Source: Stercorarius parasiticus
Taxonomy: Eukaryota > Chordata > Aves > Charadriiformes > Stercorariidae
Length of the DNA stretch: 64,000 nt
Assembly: GCA_013396915.1 (NCBI GenBank)
Contig: VWZL01002570.1
Location: forward strand, 463 to 64,462
Direction of reading: 5' to 3'
Below are positions 35,701 to 48,975 of this stretch, one piece after another. Positions within the stretch are counted from its first letter, which is position 1; every line of letters starts with the position of its first letter. Made by a program: the position numbers and the translations under genes. Below the pieces are notes generated by a model. That model did not search any database, was not told the origin of the DNA, and saw nothing but the letters and a program-made list of their open reading frames with translations.

Positions 35701-37764
35701 TTGTAAGACATGTCCTGCCTAACCCCCTGCCTCCCATCTGCCGGCCGTCCCAGGATTTATTTCCAAATGCTTTCCCTTTCCTGGGCAAGGTTTCTTTGCC
35801 AGCCAACATTGCATTGCTGTTTTAGGTCTCCTGCACAGTGCATTACCTCTCCCGTGACAACATGTTGGATGCATAGAAGAGGCTGAGTGCCTCTGGCTGA
35901 ACTGATCCTGACGGTGAGCGACACCTCAACGGCCACCACACAGCAGCATCACACCGAACAGGGGCGGGCAGGAGAGAAATAGCTCTGAGTCCTGGCACAT
36001 GAGAGCAAGTTCTACAATTTCACAAAATTAGCCATTTTTTGCTTGTGCCATTAATATTGCCATTTCAGGGAGGAGATATGAGGTCACTTTTTGATGCGGT
36101 GAGGATATGTGGAGACATAATGTTTTGTAGGCTTGTGGCTACAAGTACACTGAGAAGACTAGGGAATTCTCAAGCATTGTTACTGATCAGTTATATTGTA
36201 ACAGCAGCTGTGACTCCTGATCATAGGGTATCAATGCCACGTCATACACCTTTTGCATATTTGAATACCACCCTCCCTTTCTTACAGACCTATTGCCTCA
36301 GGTAGATTTTAATGCAGGTAAAAAACAGGATAAGGGAAAGGATCATTTTTTTTCCCCACATCAGTAAATCTGTATTCTGAGATGTCGGCAATCTAATTAT
36401 TGTCATTGTTTATCTTGTACATCATGTCAAAGGTGGGTTTACCTGTGTGTACAGGAAACCCTTTCTGGTGCAGCATAAGGAAAATATTGTTGGGTTTGGA
36501 AAGTGTCTGCTTAGAATATGACCGCTTGGAAGCTGTATTTTGGATACTAAGTGGGTGATAACACTGTTGCCAAGACACACACATTTATGGCTCTGGATAC
36601 CTATGTGCAGGGCTAATTTTATTTGCCAAAGCTCCAGAAGAGGTCAATACCTTTACTGAGACATGGTATCACCACGACCTCCAAAGAATTCTACCATGGT
36701 GGCTAGGCAGTAAAGAGAGATCATATCTCTAAGAGTTTTATGCAGGAAGATTTTCCGTTTCTACTCAGCATCTCTGCAGTGGTATGACTTCACACACGTT
36801 AATAAGAGGGGGCTGGCTTAGAATTTGAAGAGCCCCTCGGATGAACTCGAGGCAGCATAAGATAATCCCATTAGTGATACAAAAGATAAAATAATTTGAT
36901 GCCAGTGCTCCTGGGTGATTCCAGAGAGCTGTACGCTAGCTTTTGGTTTGTGAAGAAATCCTATAATTAAAAACCATTCAGAAGCAGCACTGGGCCATGT
37001 TTTTAGCTAAAGAATTATCATCAGACAGACTTTTTAGAAGACCGTAATTGTTACTCAGTGTACTTTTAGAAGCTTTTAATATGACTATTTCAGCAAAGGT
37101 GTTGTTTGTGAGCTGTTTATTAATGATATTGTGATTTCAGAGTGATTTCAAAGTTCTAATTAATCATCTGGGATTGGTCAAGACAATATAGTACTATGTC
37201 TTTCCTTGCCTATATGACTTAAACAGGAAAGAGTAAAATAAAATATTCAAGAGAGTCAGTCAGAAAATATGCTGTGTGTCTTTATGCAGTGCTGTGATTT
37301 TCCCCAAGGGCTTTGGTTTGTGTTCTGAAAACACTACCAGGACAGCAGAATTCCTATAAATAATTTGTTTTTATTAGAAACAGAATTTAAAGATACTTTT
37401 GAAAATAAAATGCATTTCAGGGTTTTTTATTTGATTTGAACAAGTGGTTAAATACACTATTCATGCTTCTCATTAAATCCTCTTCTAATGGCCTCTAGAT
37501 TCACAGCATTTCTGAAAATTTACAATTAACATTAAACCAAATGAGAAGATATGTAATAAATTTCCTTCTCCCTTTGTGTTCTTCAGAGGTTGTGTCTTTA
37601 TCACTACCCATTTTGATCAGGAGAGTGTCAGTAGATACTCTTTCAGAAGATCAAAAGATGATTCAGTTTTGTCTTTGTTTTTCTCTGTTGGAAATATAAT
37701 ACAGATAACATGGAAAAGGGGGGAAGAAGGTTGTTGCTGTCTTCAAAGCATTCCTTATTTTTTC
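32710..37764. other. AT-rich unique sequence, no gene recognised
   Basis: No transposon or exon was recognised. A patch at about 35680-35990 is richer in GC and has several CG dinucleotides ('ctgccggccgtccc', 'ctgacggtgagcgacacc'), but it shows no TATA box, CCAAT box or coding frame that I can support. Short direct repeats (such as 'ggaagttcata' twice near 34070-34095) are present. Confidence 0.45.
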
Positions 37765-37780
37765 TGTGTGTGTGTGTGTG
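37765..37780. repeat. (TG)8 microsatellite
   Basis: Eight uninterrupted TG units. Likely length-polymorphic. Confidence 0.9.
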
Positions 37781-40700
37781 ATTAGTGGTTGGAAACTAAA
37801 CTTGCACATTTTTTAAAAAAGCCTGTCGACATTGCATACAGTCATTAAACATTACTTGCCCGAGAGAGTATAAAGGACAACAGTCCTACAACTACCTCAG
37901 TTCCCTGTTTTCCACCAATTCATAATGCTGTACACTTTTTGCCATGGCTTCTTGTAGCTTCAACATTTTTTATTTGTAATTATTCTTTTTAAAGTGTCAG
38001 GAGCAATCCCAGCCAAGAACTGTAGCTAGAATACTTCTAAGTTCATGATGAAAGTATTGACATTATGACAAGTACTTTACTAGTAGCATGAAGGAATAAC
38101 ATTTGGCACCTTCAACAATGCATCCTACATGTGACTCCTTGTCTCTAAGACATTGTCTCTAGAGGATGTTCCTAAGAAAATGAACGCAGGGAGGCATGAA
38201 GAGATCTTCAGGTGACCATTTGAAAGAATCTCTGCTGCACAGATGATCTTCAAGAATCAGCGACATTAAGTTAATTGTAATTTACTGGGATGACGAGCTT
38301 GAAAGGGGACAAAAAACTGAAGTCCTGAAACACTACTCTTGGTGCCTTTGTGAAAGGAAGGTGTTAATATTAGACTTTGGATAATTTCCAAGTCAGGTAA
38401 TTACATTTTACCTCTCAAGAAATTGTAGGAAATTTTATTAGATACATTATTCCAATTTCTAGAACTCAGCTGTTACGTTGTGTTCCTGCAGAACATAATG
38501 GCAGTTATTTGTACAGCTTTGAAAAACAAAGGATTTTGTTCAGGGAAGAGATGAAATTAGCTATTATGAATACTTATGATCCGCTTGAAAAAAGTTAGTG
38601 GACAAAGTTGAAACCTCACGATTATGCCTTGCCAAAATTTGGGGTTGATGTCATGTGAAACCTGTGAGAATTTTCACTGCTCTACCAAAACCAGAGCCTA
38701 AAGAGCAATAAAGCATAGGTAAAACCAACAGCCATTACAGGAGTAGTTACTACATTACTAGTGTTATTGTGATTCTTTCTTTTGTTAATGAGGCACATAT
38801 ATATTGCTATTTTCATGTATCTTCTGTTATTCAGTTTTTATTCCGAAGCAGAAATACTAATTTTTCATGACAATTAAAATTCTATTTTGCAGACCTAGGA
38901 CATACCAAGGGAAATCAAATAATTACCTCACCTGTTGGCCGATTACCTGGAGTGTCACTATTATGCACAAAAGCTCATAGTTCAGGGTGTAGGGAGCCCT
39001 ATACCTTCCTAAACATACACAAACGGAGGAATTTAATAGGAATTCCTGGTTTTAATTTCCTTCACTACACAGCAGCTGCATGTGAACACTGAAGCGGAAA
39101 GTATACTTCAGGAATAAATGACCCATTCACTCCCTTGAATAGACCAGTGGTTAAAGCATGAAGCTGAAAGTTAAGAGACTTGGCTGCTGTTTCCCATTGT
39201 ACCATTTACTTACTTGTTGACACTGCATGAAAGATGGACTGCTCTGTTTCAGTTTTCTCATTGTCACAATGTGGCTAACGAAATTTGCTGTTCTCTCAGA
39301 TATGCTATGAAACTTAAAAATAGTGAAATGCACTGTGCACAAGCCTCAGTACAAATGCAAAGCATGATTTTAAGATGATCTGGGTTTATAACTGTGAACC
39401 TATATCATTAGTTTTTTAACATTGCTCTGATTACTCTTTCATTGCTTTTGAGAATATATGAAGATGCTAACAATCTGCTGATCTGTTGTGACAGTGCTTG
39501 TTCCTTCATTCTAAAGAGCATCCTACTCTTACTTGCCTCTACAGTATGTAGTGGGGACAAACACCTCAAGCCAGATAAGTTTGAGCATTCAAACTGATAT
39601 CCAGGAGGAGCATACAAAACCAGACAGCTGTTGCTAAAATATCTGCTGTTGCAGTTGGCGCTTCTTCTGCTGTCGCTGCTCCCAATCTGTGTCCCCCAAG
39701 GTCTGAGCGACACTGATCAGGGTTTGCTGAGCCAGGAAGATGAAGCCAATTTTTGTAATGAGAAAACCGAAGTGCTAGTGCAGAAGATTAGTATGCCCCT
39801 GCTGCTTACTGTAGGATGATGGGACCTTGGTGAAGGAAAGCTTGGTACAACACAGTATCAGTAAACGCAGCAGCTTCTGACTGCAAACAAAAACAATATT
39901 TTGGCATCTTGGCTAAGTGGCACCAGAATACTTTCAAAATCTAATTAGATTACAGTTTAAATGCACATGCATTAAATGTGTGATGTTATTAATCCAGTAT
40001 CAGAAAATATAAGCAAGAGTGACCAGATGTTCCACTTTGACAGATTAAACTTTTTTTTTTTCTCCTTCCTAATAAAATGTCCTGCTGTCTCGGTGATTTT
40101 GCTGGCTGAAATGCGACATGCTGCAGTAGCTGTTTATGTAAGAGCAGAGACCATGATCTACAGTTCTACTGTCCCAAGAGACATGTGTGTTCATTAGGCT
40201 AAAGAGTCGTGTTATTTCTTGTTCTAGCTTAGTCTCCTTCTTTCCCTCCAAACATCTAATTATTCCACAGAATGTGGACCATTTAAATAAAAGTTAAATT
40301 TCTTCTTGCCGCCCTTTCTCCCAAACAGCACAGTCTATACTGTTGATTCAGGAACTTTCTTGAAAAGCAGGAAATGAGGATTTAACCCCCGATTCCAGGA
40401 AATCGAAACTGTAACTTCTAGCACTTCATGTCTTGGTGGAGCATTGTAATCACGGAACCGTTAAATTCAGCTACTCTTATTGTATTCTGTTTCAGATATA
40501 TTTTGAAAAGAAAAAAAAAATAAGAGTCTTCCTTACTTTTATAAGGGAAGACATAACTGCCTGATTTTCCAGGAGGACTGAGGATTTCAGGATGTTTCCA
40601 GTGCTAGTAGAAGGAAGCACTCTTCTGCAGCTCTCGTAAGTGTGCTTGAGTTAAAGAAGGCATAGGATTCATTTCTTTCAGACCCTGTCTGAAGTGTTTC

Positions 40701-42206
40701 CTATCCCCTGCTTTACCCACCTCTTTTTTCAGAATTTGGGATGCTGTGAATCCCCACTCTGAAGCCACTAATTCCTTTGTGACAGAACTCTGACAGAACC
40801 TCTGCATTTTGCTGAAAATTCTTGAGAACCATGTGGTGCCCAGATGCCCAAAAACTTAACCAGTGTGGTGCCTGAGTTTTAAGGCATAGATACATCTTCG
40901 CCAAGGCAGCTCGATTAAAAGTACAACCGCTGTAAAATCTGTCTTTAGCCGATGGTTTGAGCCGTGCTCTGGGAGCTCCTGTTTCTCTTTGCTGATGTTA
41001 ACAGCAGCCCTCACCTACAGAACCCCTCAGATAGCAACCCAAAATTAATGAGGTTGAACATGGACCTTCACTGCTGTACAAGCTCTCTCAAGTTTGTAGC
41101 TCAACTGGGACGCAGCCTCCGGTGTCCCAACAGTTTTCTGTTTTCTGCCAACTGATTCCGTGTACAAACTTTTCACAGCTCCTGAAGAAGAGCAGGACCG
41201 TACATCAAAATATGGAAATATGTTACAGGGTAACAGCATTGCAGTCAAGGATTCAGAAATGCCCTCATGCTATTGAGTGTCAGGTTTTATGTGTACCTGC
41301 AGCATGCATCTGTGATTTTTTGGCACTGTACTGTGTTTCATTGCAGGAGGCACATGTTGTTGTAGCAAGGTTTATTTAATGTGTAAATACTTTATAGATG
41401 TCTTCCCCTCTTCCCTTTCAGCCTTATTCTAGCTCTGTTGATAGTACACAGGCTTCTTACAATGTTATTCAATATGTCAAAATCCTATTTTCCCCTGTAT
41501 TTTATGTTGCTAAATGAAGAAATAAAGAAAATCAGCTAGACAAAGAAAAGGAGTTAGTATGAAAGAAGCACTATGCTAAATACTGTCTAGTAATTGTCTA
41601 CATTCTGGTGACACGATGTGGTCTATTTCACATTACCAAGATTTATATATCCTTTGTCAAGTAAAAGATTAAAACCAACTCTAGCAAGTATGCACTCTAA
41701 CAGAGGAAGGATTACATGTCTGCCACACAGGTGGAGAGTACTCCAGTATTTTGAAGAACATGAAAGTATAATTTGATAGAAAAGCTACGTAATTCGAAGT
41801 ATAGATTGGCGAGCGCTCACTTTTTATCAGTAGGAAATTATCAAAGCCCAATTTATACAGGCATTAACCTGCAGTTTTATCTTTTAATGACAGTCTCGGC
41901 AGTAAAGTGGTTTTGTAAATCAACTCTAGGATGACGCTAAACCTAAGGTGTGTACAAGACTTCCAAAATGTACAAAGCAAAGGAAGCCGACTCAGCTTCC
42001 AGCATTTTGCATGCCTGGGGATGTGACCATCCAGCGGATGTTTGTCTTGATGATGTAACATATTTGACTTTGTGTTGAGTAGCTGAAAAGATTGTCCCAT
42101 GGTAAAGATTCATTCAACATGAAAAATCAGTCAAACAACTGCCCAGACTTGATACTTCTACAACTATGTTTCAGAGTCTATAAAAGCTGAATCTCTGGCA
42201 ATATTT
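37781..42206. other. AT-rich unique sequence, no gene recognised
   Basis: Nothing recognisable. A leucine-rich frame at 39631-39819 starts with TTG, not ATG, and is discussed under rejected items. The frames at 39408-39713 (minus) and 41122-41379 are unrecognised. Confidence 0.5.
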
Positions 42207-42223
42207 AAAAAAAAAAAAAAAAA
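42207..42223. repeat. Poly(A) run, 17 bases
   Basis: Seventeen A residues followed by A-rich, C-interrupted sequence. I checked the upstream bases for a processed transcript and recognised none. Confidence 0.85.
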
Positions 42224-45200
42224 CAAAAACAAACGAAAAAAACTAAAAATCTGAGGTAGTGAGTGAAGACAGCATTTTATTTGTTTCTCCTTACTCCACA
42301 CACCTCTAATTTTATATTCATCTAATGAGGGACAGAGACTTTCCATCATTCTGACCGCTTACACGATGCATGTGTTATACTGCCCCTTTAACCTTTTCCT
42401 TCAGTAAGAATGCTAGTAGTCTGTCATTTTCCATTTCAGATAAATATCATAGTAATTTGTCATTTTTCATGTGTTTGTTATACCCTTTGCATTTTATTTT
42501 CTTTTTAACAGTAAAGTCCTTGACCCTGTTAAACACAGAGGACTGATCTTTGTCCTGCCATTTCATAGCATTTAAAAAAAAATGAATGGGCTCTCTACAA
42601 TGCAGCACATTTCCTTGTTGCCATATGCACATTTTCATGTTTTGTTTAAAAAGGCTAACAAAAGTAAAGGGGCTAAATATTTTTATTCTAAAACAAAATG
42701 AAAAAAAGCCTACTTGGTTTTCATTGACAAATATGTATCTATTAATTGAAATGTGATTTTCACACAGAGGGTGCAGTAGGGAAAACACAGTGAAACTACT
42801 CAAGAATGCAGTCAGTCTCACTTCATGTAGGGAGAGGGAGCTGCAAGATTATATACTCAAGGCTGTTTGGCCAGAGTTCAAGAGTTTAGGTCTTGGAGTC
42901 CATGCTTTGTTCCCTGAAACACCACTGCTTTATTTTTTATTAAAGCAAAGGTTACACAGAAAAGAGATTTCTGGGCAGAATATGTGCCAGAAGGTAGTAG
43001 TCTACAGCTTGTTCGAAGGCTTAACGGAAGGCTTCTCCATCATGTAGAAACACACTGTAGAATGAAAGCAGAGTTCAGAAGCATGACATTATTAGTGCAA
43101 GCTTTCTTCTAACGAGCATAACCTGAGATGATAACCTCAGAATGTAGCACTGCATCTAGCAGTTTATGAAAGGCACTTTTATTGTATTCATTGTTTTGGA
43201 AGTATCACATATGACACAACCCTTGGACTGTGTGCAGTTTTGTTTTGTTTTTTTTTTTTCTTCATGGAAACTTCATGTCCAGAGAGCATGAATGAGCCTC
43301 AGAAGGTTTGACTTTGTATGGAAATTTTCAGATTTGCAACATTATTTTTTTTTTTGGCGCAAAGCACTCCATCTGCCCAAGTTATGTAATAGTTTGCACT
43401 ATGAACTGACCGGCTTTGCCTTCTTTAGATGTTTTGATATCTTTTTATTTTTTCCCTTACTGTCGAAAACAGGGCATTAACATCTGCAAAGCAGAGATTA
43501 GAGTCATACATCATATTGATATCTTTTTTTTTTTTTTTTGGAGTGCTGGTATTGCTTCAAAAATCTTTCCCTTGTGACACACTGCATGAGGAAACTAACA
43601 AGTCTGCAGGCAGCAAACAACCTTGAAGCACTTCCACTGCTGTTCAGAAGTAATTAATGATAATGTCTTCTACTTTCACCCTGCACTTCTCACAGATGTA
43701 CATTTTTGCTCTTGTGCTATGGAGACATGAAGTACTTGTTCTACAGAGATAATCATCCAGAAGGACATTTTCATTGACAAGTATTTACCTAAGCCTTACA
43801 GTCCTTATTGATCAAGACCGACACCTTCATCAAATAAACAGAGCAATAACACTTTTGCTATAGTCATTGAAACACTTGTGTTCTGAACCATCTCAAGCAA
43901 ATCTATTTTGTAGTGATTATCTGCAACTGGAATTTAGCTTGATCTGCTGCTGCCTTATTCTAAACACTGGGAATTGGTTTGCTCCTTATATTTTAAATAT
44001 TTTACCATATAATATACTGATATTTATCAGAAGATAATTGTTTTCACTGAACATTAGAACTTATTTGATTCTTTGAAAATGAGTTGTCTGTCTTTTATTA
44101 CTGCTTTATACTTTTGCTGTATAATTAAAAGATTACACAGCAACAGTTTATGGTTTAGCAAAATATACTCTTTTTTATGCTATGCTAAATGTGTGAAAAC
44201 AACAACTCTTTTCAGTGCAAATTTACTATGTAGATGCAAAAATACATAGGTGCCATTTCAGAAATCTACTACAGAAACAGACTGTACATAAATGGTTTGA
44301 AACAGATATAATCACTCATATAGAACATAAAAGTCAAAGCTAGCAATGATAGAAAGTATAGGCAATGTTTATGTATGCTTTAAGAAAAATATAATTAAAT
44401 GCTGACTATCCTAAACAAAAAAGTCCTAAGGCTAAACTCCAATGTTTCTTGGTAAGTCACAGTAGTTTCTACATATGAATTAGACATTAAAGAGGGAGAA
44501 AAATTTAGCTTCACATTCTTGGGAGTGAAATTATTTGTATTCGTTCATGATTTTGCTTCTCTCCCAGGAGAATTAGCTTTCCTTATTGATTGATTTTGTA
44601 AGAAAACTGTTTTTTTTTCTCATCTGCCATAAAAGCTGAATTTTGAATCATATTTTGATAATATTCTGTAAAGCTGGGATGGACAAATGACAGTTTGTGC
44701 TTTGCATAGTTCTGGACAGCTACTACCCTGTATGATTTCCCAGATCCTATTCCCATCCAGTAGTGGCTTGGTTTTCCTTTTGGGAATGTTGTTATTGTGC
44801 AAGCTTTCAGGAGGCGTGACTGAATTTAATCCAGTTAGTCTGTATATTAACAATAGTGAAGTCACAACAGTCTCAAATTCAGTATTCTATGTACACACCC
44901 ATTTAGGACACTCACTACTTAATGAATGAATTTCTTAACAGAATTGCTTCATCTCTTGGTAAACCAAGTACCTAGATTAAAGCAAGTTTAAGGGATACCT
45001 AGAAAAATCTAACTGTGGTGCAGATGTACTCTGTGTGGTGGTGACATTGCTCACAAAGTTATTAGATACCTTCATCTCATTCCCTGCTGATGAATTTCAC
45101 AAGTAGTACTTGAGAACTCCTAGTCAAAAGATACTGTAGATACTAGAAGTTTTTGTTGAATCAAAGGGAGACTGGAGGAACTGACAGAGAAGAAATCCAG

Positions 45201-48200
45201 TAAGAGCTGCAGAATAACAAAGATGGCTTTGGAAGTTCCTGAGACAAGGTTGGAGCATGGGAGCATGCTAGGAGGAAGTATCACATAAACTCATCGTGTT
45301 CTTGTCTTCTTGACTAGGCACCCATTCACAGCCATATCAGGAAAGAAAATATTGGGAGAGAGTGTCCTGGTCTCATCCAGCACAACTGCTCCACAGTTAC
45401 TATGTTCTTTCACCAAGAATTGATATTTCCTTAGTAAAGTACACAAGAAGCTAATGCCCAAATCTGCATTCATGTATCTTTTAGGCGTTGGGGCGAGAGA
45501 AGAATATCAGTTTGCTTCTGCTTCTTGAAACTCCACTGAACATTTTATGGTTACTTCTCTACTAAGATTGAGATTTATATTCCCATGGGTTGAGCCCTAA
45601 CCAGAAAGACAGGTATCTCCTGTGTTGTACCAAAATAGGGGTTACATAACTCTGACTTTGCCAGAAATTGGAAGCCTCGAAGTATCATTAGATTGAGAAT
45701 AAGAGTGACATGTAATATGGATCTGATAAAATACTTGTTATGATTCCTTTTCAAAGGGCACAAGAACTTTGAAGCTGTTTTTCGTATTTATGGGATGTTG
45801 ACAATGGATGAGGTAAACAGCATACTCAGCTATTGTCCAAGTCCAAAGTGTTTAAAACCACTTCGAACACCATTGATTTGCTAATGACATTTTTCAGGTA
45901 AGTGACAAGTGGAAAAAATGCCAAATGAAAGGTCATTATAGAGAGAGGTGTTCGAGTGCGTGGTCACAAGGACAGCTGAAAAGGGGAAGAGCCTAGGATC
46001 CCTAGCAGTACTGATTAAAACAAAAGGGTTTCTGCATCATGGGGGAAAGCAGAGACGTCGCTGGGTACTCTAAGTATTTGGTTTTATCCTGCAGAGCTAT
46101 TGCACACAACATATGCTACGTCTCTAAGTAACATGTGTGTGAAACCAAAATTCCTTTAGAAGAACTGAATACTACCTTTTTAGCTGTCAAAATCCCCCGT
46201 GTGCCAAATAAATTCACTGTATCCACAAATTCAGCTAAATTCCCAATGGGTTTGTGAAAGTTAGGAGGCAATGAATGGGTAATTTGAGACTCAAGGCAGG
46301 AAACCAAATACCAAGGCCAGATGCTCGACAGGCTGTCCTTCCTTAGATCTGGGCCTAGAAGCCCAGGGTCTTAGACTAGCAAAATACAAGCTCTAATCAT
46401 AGAAATCCATAGGAATCTATGGTTTAGAACCAGGGAAAGATTTGTAGTGCATCTTCAGAAAAGGAGTATCAGCTAAGGGTGGATTAGTCAATTATATAAC
46501 CTTATTTGATATAATCTTTTTTTTTTTAGCTATTAGGAAAATGGGAGGTAGGTAACATTTTCGCCATAAAAAAAAGTTCTAGTGAGAAGTTAAGTCCCTG
46601 AAATCACAACTAATAATAATAAATTGCTAATACTGTTTACCTGCTGTCTTTCCAGGAAACTGTATTAAACAAATCAAATAATGGTTGCAATTTTAAGAAA
46701 GGAAGTATTTTTTCTCATGTCTCCATTCTGTCTTAGAAATTAAGTTGGATATTACCATTTACTTGGGGATTTGAGAACGTCCCTCCCCAAAATAAGAATG
46801 TGAGAGATCAACACTTGTTTCCTTCTAAACAACCCAGTGAGGCAAACAGTGGTGAAGTGAAGGGGATGCAGTCGTTCCCTCCAGCCATCTACCTATCACC
46901 AATTGCTTTGAACGGTTTACATAGTTCATAATATCCACAAAAACTCCCTAGGTCACATACTATAAGAACTTCTGAAAAATATCTTAAGAAACAACTAGCC
47001 GCCGCTACTAGAACCTAGTTGCCTGTCCTGTCAAATTTGTATGTACAGTACGTTCCAAGTGAAAATTAACTTTTTCCTCTATTTAGAGAGGAAGCACCGC
47101 ATAGTACTTTGTAGACCTCTTTGAAAAGATGAAGTGCAATGTAAGTGCAAAGAATCATTATCAAGGGAAAGTGGATTAAGTACTTTAATAAGATAGGTAT
47201 ATGTTTTTGGTGCTGATCCAGACCATGTGAAGTCACAGGAGTAAATGACTTTGTATACTTTACTAATTTGGAACCAATGGCAGCTAGAAATGTCTAATGG
47301 ATATTTGGAGCTGAAGGTCAAGTCATATATTATTGTAAAGGCATGTTCCCCAAGATTTGCAATGAGGTTTGATGCATGGCTTTGATTCTGTTTTAATATA
47401 CCTGTTTCTTTAATGACTACCTGCATTAATTTACTTCATGAAAGGAAGAAATATACTCCAAGAGGTTTTGACGTGCTAATGCTTAATCCTGCTAAACTGC
47501 CTTCAGCCTTGGTCTCCATTAAATGTGTGACTTTTTTGCTCAGTGATGCCAAGAAATTCTTGGATGCAAAACTGGCAACCTCCCATGCTGAGAAAGGTGA
47601 AAGAGTACTTATCAATGGATGATGCTATAAAAACCATACTTTTGTTGCCAGGTCTCTAATTAAATTACCTTTTATTGCCTTTTTTGGGGATTTATTTCTC
47701 TTCTTTAAAGCTTTATCTTGCCTCATAAGCAAGATTTAAGATCTAAATGTAGCTGTCCTTCAACTGTTCTCCAGCTAAACGCTCACTACTATCACCACCC
47801 TTTTAAAGTTTGGCAAAATAAAATGGTGCTTAAACAGAATACATAATTGCCATGAAATAAAATGAATGACACCATAGAGTAGGATTTTCAAAATAACATT
47901 GCCTAGAAGCTCAAATACCCTCAAAAATCAGTTTTGGGGACAGACACAAAGGCTACTGATGTCTAAAGTATTACTTACGTGTATGTGTCCAAGTGACACA
48001 TAAGGGTAGCTCAAAATCTGCCTCACAGCTTAGTCTTCAGAGCATCCATACACACCAATACTTTAATCCTTTTAATTCTCTAGGTATTTATAATTCTTAT
48101 GGAGCACATGCCCAGGTTGCTTGATCTGAGAAACAGTGTCTGACACAGCAGCTTGTGTGTGATCCACTTGTTATGCCTCTCTCCCAGCTGCATTTTCTGT

Positions 48201-48830
48201 GAAGCTCAATCTGTCGTATGTTCACACCATATTTTATACAACTCAGCAACATTCAGATTAACATAGGACACAGTTGCCATTACTGCTTTCATTTAAAAAT
48301 ATGGGGTGGGATCAGTCATGCTGTTATTACCAGCTGCTAAACAATCACAGCAGTTTTCCATTGAGCAAGAGACTTACATTCAAAAGCCTTTCTCATCTTA
48401 TGTAGCTTCTGCTTGCTACATCCAACCTGCTGGCGCCTGCCACATGAGCAAACTAGTATTCATACTTGGTGGAAATATGGAGAACGAGCAGTATTCATAG
48501 ATCTGAAGAGAGGGAAACCAGTAAGAGAACATTTGCCAAAAAGATGAGGGAGATGCTTCCTATTAAAATGTTAAAATCTTTTAAACAGAACTGATGTACA
48601 GTAGGTGAAGACATGTGATGGTGGTGGTTTTTTTAAAGCAAATATTACCAAGATTACTATGGAGGATGGGTTTAAACACTTCATAATGTAATAAGGAAAA
48701 CATTTTAAATGGTATCGAAGAACTGAGTAATATCTGAGAAGCAAAGGGAAATTCCTGAAATAAGCTTAGCGTGTTTTCTGCTGGCTTGACAGAGAGGTTC
48801 ATTTTGCTTCATTTAGTTCAGCAGCTCCCT
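42224..48830. other. AT-rich unique sequence with poly(T) runs
   Basis: No gene, RNA gene or recognised transposon. Poly(T) of 16 bases lies at 43524-43539. The 124-codon minus-strand frame at 42447-42821 starts with GTG and is rich in F and K, as expected for a chance frame in AT-rich DNA. The 115-codon frame at 47079-47426 is also unrecognised. Confidence 0.5.
43524..43539. repeat. Poly(T) run, 16 bases
   Basis: Sixteen uninterrupted T residues with no identifiable element ending at it. Confidence 0.85.
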
Positions 48831-48975
48831 GCACACCACGAGGGCTCTACGGTGATTGATGTTTTAATAATGTGAAGGTGGCACCTAGTGTAGGCCATCT
48901 AGTGAGGGACTTCAATATCTGTTTGAATCTGCTCTAATCACTGGCTGCCATGCGGGAGGATGGCAGCATGGGCAG
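48831..48975. promoter_or_regulatory. GC-richer patch with CTCF-like motifs
   Basis: About 145 bases have a balanced composition inside AT-rich DNA. On the minus strand, TCACTAGATGGC (48894-48905) matches the CTCF core CCACTAGATGGC at 11 of 12 bases, and ACACTAGGTGCC (48880-48891) matches CCACTAGGTGGC at 10 of 12. The two lie 14 bases apart in the same direction. A weaker CCACGAGGG sits at 48837-48845 on the plus strand. Motif matching by eye is weak evidence; occupancy is unknown. Confidence 0.3.

Noticed and set aside
39595..39819. Leucine-rich frame resembling a signal peptide (KYLLLQLALLLLSLLP), followed by a possible splice donor AAG/GTCTGAG
   Set aside because: The frame begins with TTG and has no ATG back to the preceding TGA at 39595. 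Leucine runs arise easily from CTG/TTG-rich DNA. Without an upstream exon or homologue there is no support for a gene.
42150..42223. Processed pseudogene ending in the 17-base poly(A)
   Set aside because: No recognisable gene sequence precedes the run, and no target duplication was seen around it.
42447..42821. 124-codon frame, minus strand
   Set aside because: It starts with GTG, is rich in F, K and I as expected from AT-rich DNA, and has no domain.
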